From Tipula vernalis (Eukaryota; Arthropoda; Insecta; Diptera; Tipulidae): 64,000 nt of DNA. Shown here piece by piece: positions 9,914 through 20,433 of the stretch. Both the position numbers and the translations under genes were made by a program. The stretch spans positions 256,289,368 through 256,353,367 of the forward strand of contig OY282560.1 of the NCBI GenBank assembly GCA_958295665.1, given 5' to 3'. Within the stretch, counting starts at the first letter, position 1, and the number at the start of each line of letters is the position of its first letter. Below the pieces are notes generated by a model, which saw only the letters and a program-made list of their open reading frames with translations, was not told where the DNA came from and did no database searches.

Positions 9914-12900
9914 AGGTGGTGGATATAATATATATTGGTCATGTAAATTTACGGGACACAAGGTACAGTTTTATATATCGAGCTTCCAGCTCTCCTACGG
10001 AAGTGTAATCGAATATTGTCCAGTTCACTTGGTTTTGGAAGTTTTATTATCTGTAGCATAATGTGATCCACCGTAAAATTTAGCAATTTATGAATTATTT
10101 CTGCGATGGTTGTTCAGGGTAGTGCCGACCATTCTATGGCTAGTGCCACTGGCTAGCCAGAACAAAAATTCCATTAGCTCAATTTTCGGTACCCAACTAC
10201 GGGCTTACGTGAGATTTAGGAGTAAATAAGGATAAGTAAATCACTACAATTTAAAAATGGTGAATTGTTATACATTACTGAATTACAAAAATGTTCTTTT
10301 TGGGTTACCTCGGAATTTTGCATGAACATGAAGAAAACAATATAATCATAATTTTTTGATCATTTTCATTCATTTTTAATATTAATTTAATAAGTAAAAA
10401 TTTAAATAAGAAATACAACATAAAACAAATACAATTTAAATAAGAATTACAACATAAGAATTACCCAAACCCGCCGTTTGGGGGTGACAGCCCCCATACC
10501 TAAGGTATACAACGAATTAAAAGTACATTAAAAAAAGTGGTTATATTTACATAAGTTGCTTTTTTTTAACATTTGTGGTACTACATATCAGAAGAAGCGA
10601 TAAGGGCGAGAAAAAACTCTGATCTGTGTGTGCAAGATTGACGAAGCAATTATTATTAAAAAACAACCCTAACGACAAAAATTATCAAAAAATTTACATT
10701 TTACCTTATTTTGGAAAAAAATAAAATAAAAAAGAGAAATTTGGTTTCCACTTCCTAAAATCTGTTGATAAACAATCCTACATTCAAAAATTTTCAAAAT
10801 ATATACTTACTCCTTACCTGATTTTCTCGAATCTCGTTAAGTATAATAACGCCAAAAAATCTGTATTATTCGGACAGCGAAACGGGAGAAAATAAAACTA
10901 CTTTAAATCGAATGTCAAATACTACAACGAGAAAATTATTACCACAGTATTCGAGCAGACCATAAATAAAAAAATTTCTAGTTTTACGCATAATGTTACA
11001 ATTTTTGATTTGAATGAGTGGGGTGGAGAGCAAAGGTATGTCTGTGCAAAGGGTACGGATGAATAAAAGTTTAAGTTTATGAACATGTGGAAAGGGGATG
11101 GTTATGCATTGAAGGGGGTTTGTAAATTTGCTAATTATTTGTTATCACAACGTTATTTTATTTTATGTATATTGTAAAGCCGTTATTGTTTTTGTTAGTT
11201 AACTGGTTTACAGACGTTGCACTAATGGCTCGAAATATTTTAATCACCTCAGGAATCGAGTGGGTTTTCTCTGTTGATAGAGCACGGCGCCTACATGATT
11301 ACCGCTTGATGCTGGACGGACATAGGTGACTTTTCCCAGAAATCTGATTCAGCCGTCATGATAAGTTAAAGGGCTCGAGTTTATTTTAGGGTGTCAGTGT
11401 CAGTGGGCGGTAGTTGGATATTTGGTAATACAATAATTGATTAATTTTGATACATATTTAAGCTTCAATTTTCAGCACAAAACTTGAACTTGTGTGTTTT
11501 GTGCTAACTTCTTATCTTATGTAGTAGATACTAACTAATAAAAATTGTCTAGAGTTAGAGAAATGTAAATTTAAATAAGTTTAAATTTAGTAGATTAAAT
11601 AAAGGATTCAATTTTAATTTTTTGAGTTTGGCGGTATTGATGGAGCATTGAGCATTTTATTATAAAACTATTATTTAGGTTAAGTAGGATTGGGTCAAGT
11701 GGTATATGAAGGAAGGAAGCAGTAACTCTTGATATCTGAGTTAATATTTTGTTTTCGGAGATATGTTCAGGAGACTGAAATAGTAGGTGAATTTGGAGTA
11801 ATGTATACTGGGAACATTCTGCATACTGAGAGGTTAATTTATATTTATAATCTGTTTCAGATGGTAAAATTATTCTAAATTTTTAATTTGTGTTCAGATA
11901 CATACCATAATTTTTAGTTTTAATTATTTATTTATAAATTTGATGAATTTATAAAAGATTTCTTTCAGAAATTTAAATTTAAAATAATTGTTAAGTTCGG
12001 TTTTAAGTGATTAAACTCGATTTCGATTTACAGAAACACCTCACCGGATTAAATTTGAGTAATAGTTAATTAAAATTCTTGGTTATTTGTTTAAGGAGTT
12101 ATTAAAGTTGTTATTTAATTTGCTTTAAAGAAAAAATATATTAGAACAGGCCTTGGTTCTTATTGGAATATTTGTTCTAACGTTAATGACTTGTACCAGT
12201 AGTTAGTTCCCTGAGTATGGAAGGGAAACTCAGTATTAATCTGTTTTTAAGTTTGTTAGGTAATACTCATAATTAGCTTAATAGTCAAATGGCTAATAAT
12301 TTGAAGTTTTGTTTTAGAGCAGCTAGTTTAAATTCTTAATTTCAGGTTGACAAAAGATTGAAAGATGGTTCTGTTCTAGTTTTAAGAATAACAATTAATA
12401 GATTTGAATTTTATCGTCACTGTATTGTCTTACATTACTATCCGGCTTCGCTAAATTAGGTTTGTACTAGAAAAATCTCCGACATGCTATAACTATCACT
12501 TTTTTTGCTTCGGCACGTTTTCGATAGAATAACGGAGAGAAATACAGTTATGCTATCGAAGCGAAAATGTGATGAGTTACACGGTGTCACCTCAGATTTT
12601 AGCACAAAGAAAAACAGTTAACAAATTGTTTGGGAGAGATCATCAAGAAAACAAACAGAATAAAAATCTTTAGAACGCCCTTAGAACCAAATCAACCCAA
12701 ATAATTAAATTTAATTGTAGGTATTGTTGACCTCAATTATTTGATTTTGTTATACATAATATGTAAGTTTCAACACACTACAATTAAAGCATCTAGAAAT
12801 ACAAGCCATCAGCATCAGATCAATTTTAAAAGAAGCTTAATTTAAGGGGGATTCATGTTACGATTTCCCTTAAGAACCCTTGTAAAATTGAACATATTTG

Positions 12901-14140
12901 ATCAAAAATTGTATCAATGAAAAATTATCGTACCAGAAAATATTTTTAGGTTTATATTTAAATCAAACCTTTGAGTATAACATATTTTAGAACCAATAAC
13001 TTAAATTTAGTAATTTGATTAATATAATTTAAATAAAATTGTACAAATTTACTTTACCAGTATAAAATTATAAAAACGAAATCAATGACGTAAAATCTTA
13101 TTTTGTAATGTCGATTTTGATTCGCATTTTACCAAATCATTTAAAGGTCACTCTCTACTGCTGTGTGAATCGAACAGTTGCTCTGTATTACATATGTGTG
13201 TGAGTTTTCGACATTTATATTAACATAACTTATAATTTTTTCAAAAGGCCGATACTCAATAAAAAACAACATAACAAGTTAATTCTTTAATATAAAATAT
13301 TTTTATAAAAATAAACAGAAACACAAAAAAAAACACAAATGACGCTTTCAAAATGACAGTTCTATTTGTGTTCGTATTAGTAAATCTGCCAAAAAATCGA
13401 GATTCGTAAAACAACAACAATTTTGCTCGACCGAGCGACTTTTCTTGACAAATCGAACAGTTTGACAGCTGAAAGAGCAAGCCGGTTTGCTCTTTTTTGG
13501 TGAATCGAAAACCACATAAAATAAATACATAATTTAGTACAAAGGTTTTGTTATAGATGGTGCATTACTATTTATCAAAAACTTTAAAATATAATACACT
13601 AGAAATAGACAAACTATGCACAACCACTTTTTAACAACTATAAAAACTAAATGCGCTGTTAACGTAAAAGAAAGACCATATCGCTGCTGACGATACAAAA
13701 GCGTGTTTACCTTAGTAGAATTTAGTAGATACACTAAAATGAACTAACAAAATTGAATATTTGTTCACGTTTGAACGTATTGCTGTCACAAATTTAATGT
13801 AAAAGACAGCAAACACTAATTTTCTTACCAATTAATCAATGAAAAGATTTTGAGAAATTTTGTAGATTAACACTTTTGCATCGTCAACGGCGATATATTA
13901 TTTGTAACCAACAATATATGTCTATTCCTCTCCAACTGTTCATGCATGAAATAGAAGATTTTATAAGGGAAACAAGTTTGTTTCTGCTCTATAGTTTAAC
14001 CTCTTAAGTACACTTGAGGATATTTTAATATTTAAATAATTTTTTTTAAACATTTAATTAGTCGAGTTTACAAGTAGCTGTCACTAATCGCTAATTATAA
14101 AACAAACATGAACGAAATGTGTAACTGTAGTTTTTTAAAG
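9914..14140. other. Gene-poor AT-rich stretch
   Basis: Over 4 kb with no recognisable protein or RNA gene. Local oddities are a GC-rich patch at 10468-10500 with G and C runs (gtttgggggtgacagccccc) and a GC-richer block at 11250-11410. A short hairpin agagcaa/ttgctct lies at about 13472-13491. Minus-strand frames at 13256-13734 overlap in different phases and have no domain. Confidence 0.5.
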
Positions 14141-14243
14141 GTGTCTTCGCTAAATGTACATTTTCCATTTCGAACGCACCCATTTAAATATCTTTAAACA
14201 AGGGGTGCGTCCGAAATAGAAAATGGGCATTTAGCGAAGACAC
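14141..14243. repeat. Inverted repeat with 41-bp arms and 21-bp loop
   Basis: The arms 14141-14181 and 14203-14243 match at 37 of 41 positions (gtgtcttcgctaaatg ... acgcaccc). A third half-copy, atttcggacgcacccaa, lies at about 14411-14428. The four differences include compensated ones, so it may be a mutated MITE or hairpin element. No target duplication was identified. Confidence 0.8.
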
Positions 14244-16204
14244 ATTTTGAAAAACTAAATGCGATGTAGTTTTTATGTGTACTTTTTTTAACACGTTGTT
14301 TGATGTCATTTTATCTCTTAATTAATCATATTTATCGATTTTTTAAATCAGAGTTGTACAATTTGAATTAATTTAATGATTTTAATTTAAAAATATGTGC
14401 ATTTAAATTCGCATTTCGGACGCACCCAATATTTTATTAATTGATTTTCAAATCATTTACGTATTTATTAATTCTTCTTCTTGATAACGTAGAAATCAAA
14501 ATTCATTTTTGTAAGATTTTTATTAAAGGAAAACGAAATTAAAAAAAATACCATTAATATATAACATAACCAAAACATCCATTTTTTTCTGTCTTTCTAT
14601 CCCCCTTATATTAAGTTCGAATTTTGTGCTGGTGGCTTGTATTTATATCTAGGTGCTTTGCTATAATCCTTTTATTCTATGCCTGTTAAGTTTGAACTTT
14701 TTATTAGTTGTTTGCTTATGTTGCAACTTGACAATGTTTACCCCTTAAACAAAATATTCGATATTGATTGTCAATAGTTTTTCAACTAATTGAAATAAGA
14801 TTATCTTATAAGATTTTGTTTATTAAGTATGTAGTAAGTTTAGCTTCTTTACTGTGTTATTAAAGTTTACCCGGTTTAATTTTTCATTTTGATATAATGT
14901 TTTGTAACAAGAATATAAATTTAATAATTCTAAGAGATTATTATGTTTACGAGTTTGGTGATTCTTGGTATTAAGTTTTCAACAAAATTAATATAAAAGA
15001 CGATAATATAAGAAAATTAAACTAAAACTGAAATCCTTTGTATACTGTGCAACAACTCTCTAGATTCAATTATCAAGAGTTAATTATTTTTTGTATATAA
15101 TGTAGAATGGAGTGTGATGATATATAGATGTTCAGTATAGTTGCTACTTAACACTAGAAATCCCTCATCACCCAAGCTCATCAGCCTATGATATTGAAAA
15201 AATCGATCCCAACTAATTCGATAACATTTACACTAAACGTACATATTTATGTATGAAAATGGAAGAATTGTAATGTTAAATCATAAAACAAAAATTTATA
15301 ATTTTGCTATTTTTACCGCAGTTGCATGTGTTAATAAAATGCAAAAATTTCGGCGATTTTTGGGTGTTCGTAATTTTTATCGGGTGCATTTTTAAAACCT
15401 ACCGAGATACAGTGGATCAAAGAAAAGTTGTTCGAGATGGTACCTATATTAATATTCTACTACATAATTCTTTAGCTCTTTGACAACCAGCGTTATAGTT
15501 TATTGGCTAGTTTACATGTAATCTTTTCGTCTATTCCAAAAATACATACGAGAAAAAGTGGGTACACGTACGTTATTTCCTTGTATAAAAATCAATTTGA
15601 ACTACTCAAGAAGTTTTATTTAATAGAAAATTTTACAGTAAAGGAGTTAATTTTAGTAAAAAGCTGTGGAAGAGCTTAAAAAATGGAATTCTTCATCTTT
15701 ATTCATTCCCCAACCAAAATTCCCTTACCAAATTTATAAAAATATAGTAATATTTGATTAGGTAAAATAAAATATTGAATATGTCCATTTCATTACTGTA
15801 CGTAGATAAAATATGTACATTTACACTTCTCTTGTTCTATTTCTACCTCTCCTTCTATTCTTTGGGGAAACAACCAAACTGATCGATTGTGATTGTACAT
15901 CCTTTTTGTGAATTATAATGGTATATATACCGTTCCCATATTTAGATATTAAGGCCCCCGGCCTCAGAAATCGGAAATTGTTCAATCATGTGAAAAGTTA
16001 AATTTCTGGATTATATTTATATTGATCTTGAAGATGACTAGGCTAATTTCTAATTTTTTCGTAATATTATATTCATATCTCCATGTTCTATTCTCTTTTT
16101 GTAAATTTACTCAACATCATCGCCCAATTTTCACACCTTTGCCCCGAAATTACGTATTAACAATAAGCCAGAATGCATTTTTTCGACCAATTCCTGACAG
16201 TTTA
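14244..16204. other. AT-rich non-coding DNA
   Basis: No supported gene, apart from the third half-copy of the previous repeat near 14411. Frames here are short and overlapping. Confidence 0.5.
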
Positions 16205-16475
16205 TTCACTCTCGGTGGTAGAGCGAGTAGAACGTTTGCTTTATCATTCGAGGCTCCCGGGTTGGATTCCCGGTGGTGGCAGAAAAATTTTTACGATTGA
16301 GTATTGTGTTGGAGGTGTGTGTGTGTATTGTGAATTACATTAATCCTCATAAATTTCCCTCTTCTTTCCCAAGAAGAAAAGGTGCTGTTTGTCTGCGGTT
16401 GTGCATATATATTGAGCAGGGAAAAATCCTAAGCACAATTTTCAATCCTCTCCTTATAAAAATCAAAATAAACAG
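16205..16475 (+). mobile_element. tRNA-derived SINE (probable)
   Basis: A pol III type-2 promoter layout is visible. Box A-like tggtagagcgag lies at 16216-16227 and box B-like ggttggattcc at 16260-16270. Box B matches the GGTTCGANTCC consensus at 10 of 11 positions. They are about 33 bp apart, as in tRNA genes. The head looks tRNA-like, but the downstream sequence does not close a cloverleaf and continues into unrelated 3' sequence with a TG run. That is SINE architecture. The 3' boundary is uncertain. Confidence 0.55.
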
Positions 16476-17510
16476 CATTCATTTAATTTTTAGAATTATT
16501 CAACATTTTCATTAATCGTTCGTATTATAAATATAAAAATAAAGAACATCAACCCTTATTATACTGTAAATACTCTACTACTTAGCTACAACATACAAGA
16601 GCCATCAAGTCTAATTTTGAATATGAACACGCTGAACAGAGGAACACCGGAGATGGGTGTTATTGTCCTGCCCACTAACATCTGTGCATTTCTTTTTATT
16701 TCCTTCTTGCGTTTTTGGTGGTGATAAGCCAATGAATGAGAAGAGAGAGAGAGAGAGAGAGAGGAATAATGTGGAATAAAGATAACATCAATATGGAAAA
16801 AATATGGAATAATATGGAATAAAGATAACATCAATTTTTTTCCTGGTAAGCGACGGATGTATGTGAAGTTATCCCAGGATTTCAGCCCAGAAAATTAAAA
16901 AATTGAATCAGGCAACCATAATAATATAACCCAAATAATATTGATTTTACTTTCTTTTACTCTAGTAAAATAAAGTAGAGTAATCATGAAAATTTTGGAC
17001 CTTAAGATTTTTAGAGATTTATCTGTTTTGAGGTCCCCTGAGTTCAAAAAAGTGGGTTTCGAAATGGTTTCTTTCTGTCAGTCTGTCTGTCAGTCTGTGT
17101 CCCCTCTACAGCCCAGATGGTTTAACCAATCGAACTGAATCTTTAGATTTAAGCTTTTTTGATAAATTGGGAGGTCACAGTGAATTTTACCCGAAATCGG
17201 CAAACCGGAAGTAGGCACTCCCTTAGTCCAGAAAATTTATTTTGCAAATTTCTTAAAAAGTATAAGGTTTACAAAAAACTACTTGAAATAAAATGTTTCC
17301 GAAAATAAAAAACAAATAAAAATAAAAAAATTAAAAAAATGTTTTTAAAATTTAAAAATTTAAAAAAAAAAATTTAAAAATTATAAAAAACAATAAAATT
17401 TCTCAAAATTCTCTGTTCGTAAAAGAAAGTCGTGAGTTGGCCACACCTCAATTTTTCACCTGTAACAATAAAAGTTACAACGGTATGATTTCCTTTAAAT
17501 TTGGACAAAG
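16476..17510. other. Non-coding DNA with simple repeats
   Basis: It contains a GA microsatellite, a tandem pair of atatggaataa-type words near 16790-16820, a CTGT/CAGT microsatellite-like stretch at about 17078-17103, and a long A-rich run at 17310-17400. No gene was recognised. Confidence 0.6.
16743..16763 (+). repeat. (GA)n microsatellite
   Basis: About ten uninterrupted GA units. Confidence 0.9.
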
Positions 17511-17675
17511 CACGGTGTGCCTGAACCACTTTTAAATGGCTCGGAAAACCATGTCTCTATTTTCTTCAAGGATCGAAAGTTCCATGTTTGAGAAGTCCAA
17601 AAAAACAAAAACTAGCAAAATCCCCGGAGCCGTTTTGAAAAAAACGCAATTTCAATTTTTTTTCTGCGACGATAC
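17511..17675 (+). repeat. Left terminal inverted repeat (165 bp)
   Basis: It pairs with 20269-20433, from cacggtgtg at the tip to gacgatac at the inner end. Differences are a few substitutions plus small changes in a T run. The repeat includes aaaatccccggagccgtttt. The arms are strongly conserved for such a length. Confidence 0.92.
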
Positions 17676-17935
17676 CATAATTCTGTAGGTGTAGCCAAGA
17701 GATATGCTGAAATGCTTGAAAAATAAATACATCACCATATCTGTCTGTGTACAGACATTGTTTTGTTTCTTTTCACGTAAATATGTTTGTTGTTTTCAAA
17801 TGTTTGCTTCAAAAATCAGCAGAAAGACAAACTTAGTTGTCGCAATATTAGTCAAAACAGTCGTTGACAAACCTGCCAGTAAATAACAGTTATTAGTAAT
17901 AGACGAACCTATTACCTACATAAGAGTGAAACAAA

Positions 17936-18240
17936 ATGTCACGAAAGACAAAGGACCAAGCGCGAACTCATGAAGAAAACCGAGGCGTGATTTGTTTGTT
18001 GTGTTTAAGAAAGAAAGATAAGATGTGGGTATTGTGGGCCCATTGAAAATTGAGGTAAAAAATGCTGTAAATATTAATCTTGATGATATTCGTTACCCAT
18101 TTGCTAGCAGTTGCAAAATCATCATATATAAATTCAATAAATAAAATTCTGAAGAAACCACATTAGCTCTACCGGACTATTCTGGTTTTCTGGAACTCCC
18201 ATGTGTAACACGATCTAAAAATAAGATACTTTGTGACTGC
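17936..18240 (+). pseudogene. Decayed N-terminal zinc-binding part of the transposase gene
   Basis: An ATG at 17936 opens a frame with GVICLLCLRKKDK (a CxxC pair). It then stops, while the next frame continues with NINLDDIRYPFASSC. That frame has one TAA (18142-18144) and goes on with LALPDYSGFLELPCVTR and a Cys-rich ILCDCTC, before the reading switches again into the long 567-codon frame. The Cys pairs suggest an N-terminal zinc domain joined to the catalytic body. Two frame changes and one stop argue that this copy cannot make full-length protein. A short intron is an alternative for one of the breaks. I did not reconstruct the joined protein. Confidence 0.6.
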
Positions 18241-19936
18241 ACGTGCACCAGACAATCTGGGTCTAGGAAATTCAGCGAAAAGAAAAGTGATCAAGAAAAA
18301 GTGTAAGAAATGCAGAGGACCACTGGATAAAAACAAAATTTGCACTTCACCTAAATACATCCCTATTCTCACTGAATTGATTTCAAAATATTTGTCTACC
18401 AAAGAAAAGGAAAAATTAGCTTCATCAATGCTAAAAGATGTTCTACACGTGCCAGAATACTCAAACAATGAAGGACAGTTGCGGTTATCTCAAAGGAGAG
18501 GCAAAAAACTACCAGTTTCAGTGAATTCAAACAATGTGGATAAAACAATGTGGAAAGAAACAGTCGCAGCTATCGACATATTGAAAATAAGTATAGAATT
18601 GGGGTTGTCTACAAGAAAGACACATTCTCTAACTGCTGCTTTGCGAGTTGGCAGTAAGAATAGGAAAATGTTTCAGCCCAACTTGAAGCAGGACCTGCTT
18701 TTGTTGAATCATCAGCTTGATTCGTTTTTTGAATCTCGTGTTTGTGACGTATTGAATACCAAGAAGTCTTGTGTAATAAATAGATCAGGATGCTTTGTTG
18801 GTTGTAATAATGTACAAGGTTTAGTTACATATATTCGAGAAAAAAGAGGTTTGCAAGAAGTAGATTTGAAAATTGGGCTTGACGGTGGTGGAGGGTTTTT
18901 GAAGATTTGCTTATCCATTCAATCAAGATTCGAAGGAGCCGATAATAATCCACATTTCAAAGGGGCCAGGCATCATTATCATGATGGAGTACACGCCAGT
19001 AAATTTAAGGACACGGGTGTGAAAAAGTTATTCATCCTTGGTATCATTTCTGATACACAAGAAAATTATGTGAATGTTTGCACTCTGTGGTCCTCTCTAT
19101 ATTTGAATGACTTAAAAGTCATGACCATTGCCACAGACCTAAAAATGGCCAATATAATAACTAGGGTCATGGCTTATTCTTCTCATTACCCGTGTACGTG
19201 GTGTACTGCATCAAAAGATCTCTTGAGTAAGTGTGGAAGTTATAGAACCGTTGGTAGTTGCCGTGAAAATTCAGACGCCTTCAAGAATAGTGGCAGTAAA
19301 AAAATTAATGCCAAGAATTTTTACAGTCACATATCTCAACCTATTTTTACAGGGAATCCAGAGACAGAAATCATCTATATAATACCTCCACCTGAACTGC
19401 ATCTAATGCTCGGGGTAGTAAACACGTTGTATGGGCACATGCTGAGGGAATGCGAAGACGATACTGAGAAATGGGCAAAATCGTGCAATGTAAGCAGAGA
19501 ATTTGTCCATGGATCTCCTGGTTTCGCAGGCAATGCCTGCAAAAATTTGTTGAACAAGATAGATCTGCTTCGGGCAAAATGTAGTGTTCATTGTTTAAAA
19601 TATGTCAGATGTTTTAATGATTTTTCAAGTGTCGTCAATTCATGTTGCTCAAATAGTCTTGACGAAAAATTTGAGGTGTATATTTCAGAATTTCAAAGAA
19701 GTTATTTGGACCTAGCAATACCAATAACGCCAAAAGTTCATGCTGTCTTTTTCCACGTTCCTCATTTTTGCCGAAAAATGGAGAAAGGACTCGGGAACTA
19801 CAGTGAGCAAGCTATGGAGTCAGTTCACCATGACTTCAAAAATACCTGGATGAATTATAAAGTCCACCATACACATCCAGATTATAGCTCCAAACTACTA
19901 AGAGCTGTACAAGAATATAATTCCCGCCATGTTTAA
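18233..19936 (+). CDS. DDE transposase with RAG1-like catalytic and zinc signature
   Basis: This 567-codon open frame fills most of the transposon. Its first in-frame start-like codon is GTG, so the real start is probably upstream in the decayed N-terminal part. Residues 24-37 carry a CxxC pair and a further Cys. The predicted catalytic residues are Asp217 in LDGGGG, Asp302 in IATDLKMAN, and Glu529 in SEQAMES (Glu525 is an alternative). Cys321/Cys324 and His503/His508 form a CxxC plus HxxxxH set. The second Asp lies 19 residues before CxxC, the same distance as D708 to C727 in mammalian RAG1. The second His lies about 20 residues before the Glu, as H942 to E962 does. IPPPELHLMLGVVN (384-397) is another conserved-looking block. 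The role is cut-and-paste transposition in the nucleus. The exact superfamily (Chapaev/CMC versus Transib) is inferred from motifs and the 4-bp duplication. Confidence 0.75.
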   Translation: MTARAPDNLGLGNSAKRKVIKKKCKKCRGPLDKNKICTSPKYIPILTELISKYLSTKEKEKLASSMLKDVLHVPEYSNNEGQLRLSQRRGKKLPVSVNSNNVDKTMWKETVAAIDILKISIELGLSTRKTHSLTAALRVGSKNRKMFQPNLKQDLLLLNHQLDSFFESRVCDVLNTKKSCVINRSGCFVGCNNVQGLVTYIREKRGLQEVDLKIGLDGGGGFLKICLSIQSRFEGADNNPHFKGARHHYHDGVHASKFKDTGVKKLFILGIISDTQENYVNVCTLWSSLYLNDLKVMTIATDLKMANIITRVMAYSSHYPCTWCTASKDLLSKCGSYRTVGSCRENSDAFKNSGSKKINAKNFYSHISQPIFTGNPETEIIYIIPPPELHLMLGVVNTLYGHMLRECEDDTEKWAKSCNVSREFVHGSPGFAGNACKNLLNKIDLLRAKCSVHCLKYVRCFNDFSSVVNSCCSNSLDEKFEVYISEFQRSYLDLAIPITPKVHAVFFHVPHFCRKMEKGLGNYSEQAMESVHHDFKNTWMNYKVHHTHPDYSSKLLRAVQEYNSRHV

Positions 19937-20268
19937 GGTTCTAGGTGTTTCTGGCTTTTGTTCCACAGCCTTTAATAAACAATGACAGTCAAGAGAAGAC
20001 ATTTTTTCGTGGAAGGACTATATTATGATTTGGACAGCCTAAATAAATGTTGCCTTTTCATTTTGATGTCTCCATGTATTTCATTCAATAATCTTGATTT
20101 TCGTAATTTTTCAAATAAAGTTGCATTACTCAATTCGATAGATTTCGTCCAATATTACTGATTTGGTCTGGAAAAGTTGATCTTTGTTGAAAATATTAAA
20201 ACTTTCTATTCTCGATTCTTCTTTCTACAAGAGAGAACAAACAAGCTGCAAAAAAGTCGTAAATTTCT

Positions 20269-20433
20269 GTATCGTCACCAAAAAAATTTTGAAATTGCGT
20301 TTTTTTCAAAACGGCTCCGGGGATTTTGCTAATTTTTGTTTTTTTGGACTTCTCAAAGATGGAACTTTCGATCCTTGAAGAAAATAGAGACGTGGTTTTC
20401 CGAGCCATTTAAAAGTGGTTCAGACACACCGTG
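20269..20433 (-). repeat. Right terminal inverted repeat (165 bp)
   Basis: Reverse complement of 17511-17675, ending cacaccgtg, followed directly by the AAAG duplication at 20434-20437. Confidence 0.92.

Larger units (their letters stand above)
17511..20433 (+). mobile_element. Complete RAG1/Transib/CMC-type DNA transposon (2923 bp)
   Basis: 165-bp terminal inverted repeats bound the element, which starts CACGGTGTG and ends CACACCGTG. AAAG flanks it at 17507-17510 and 20434-20437, giving a 4-bp target duplication. It carries one gene reading left to right with the DDE, CxxC and HxxxxH pattern shared by RAG1, Transib and the CMC (Chapaev) group. A 4-bp duplication fits Chapaev-type elements better than Transib (5 bp). 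The terminal heptamer resembles both Transib ends and the RAG signal CACAGTG. The ends and core ORF are intact, while the 5' coding part is frameshifted, so it is probably no longer autonomous. Confidence 0.85.

Noticed and set aside
10468..10500. Terminator-like G/C hairpin
   Set aside because: No gene precedes it, and bacterial-type terminators do not apply here.
12200..12235. miRNA-like sequence (tccctgagt...)
   Set aside because: Resembles the start of a known miRNA seed but lacks a proper hairpin and the rest of the mature sequence.
16216..16290. Functional tRNA gene
   Set aside because: Promoter boxes are present, but no acceptor stem closes and the sequence continues into a SINE-like body.
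17511..17560. RSS-like nonamer after the CACGGTG heptamer (cggaaaacc, 24 bp further in)
   Set aside because: Only 6 of 9 positions match the RAG nonamer and the spacer is 24, not 12 or 23. The whole 165-bp end is repeated, so nothing marks this spot.
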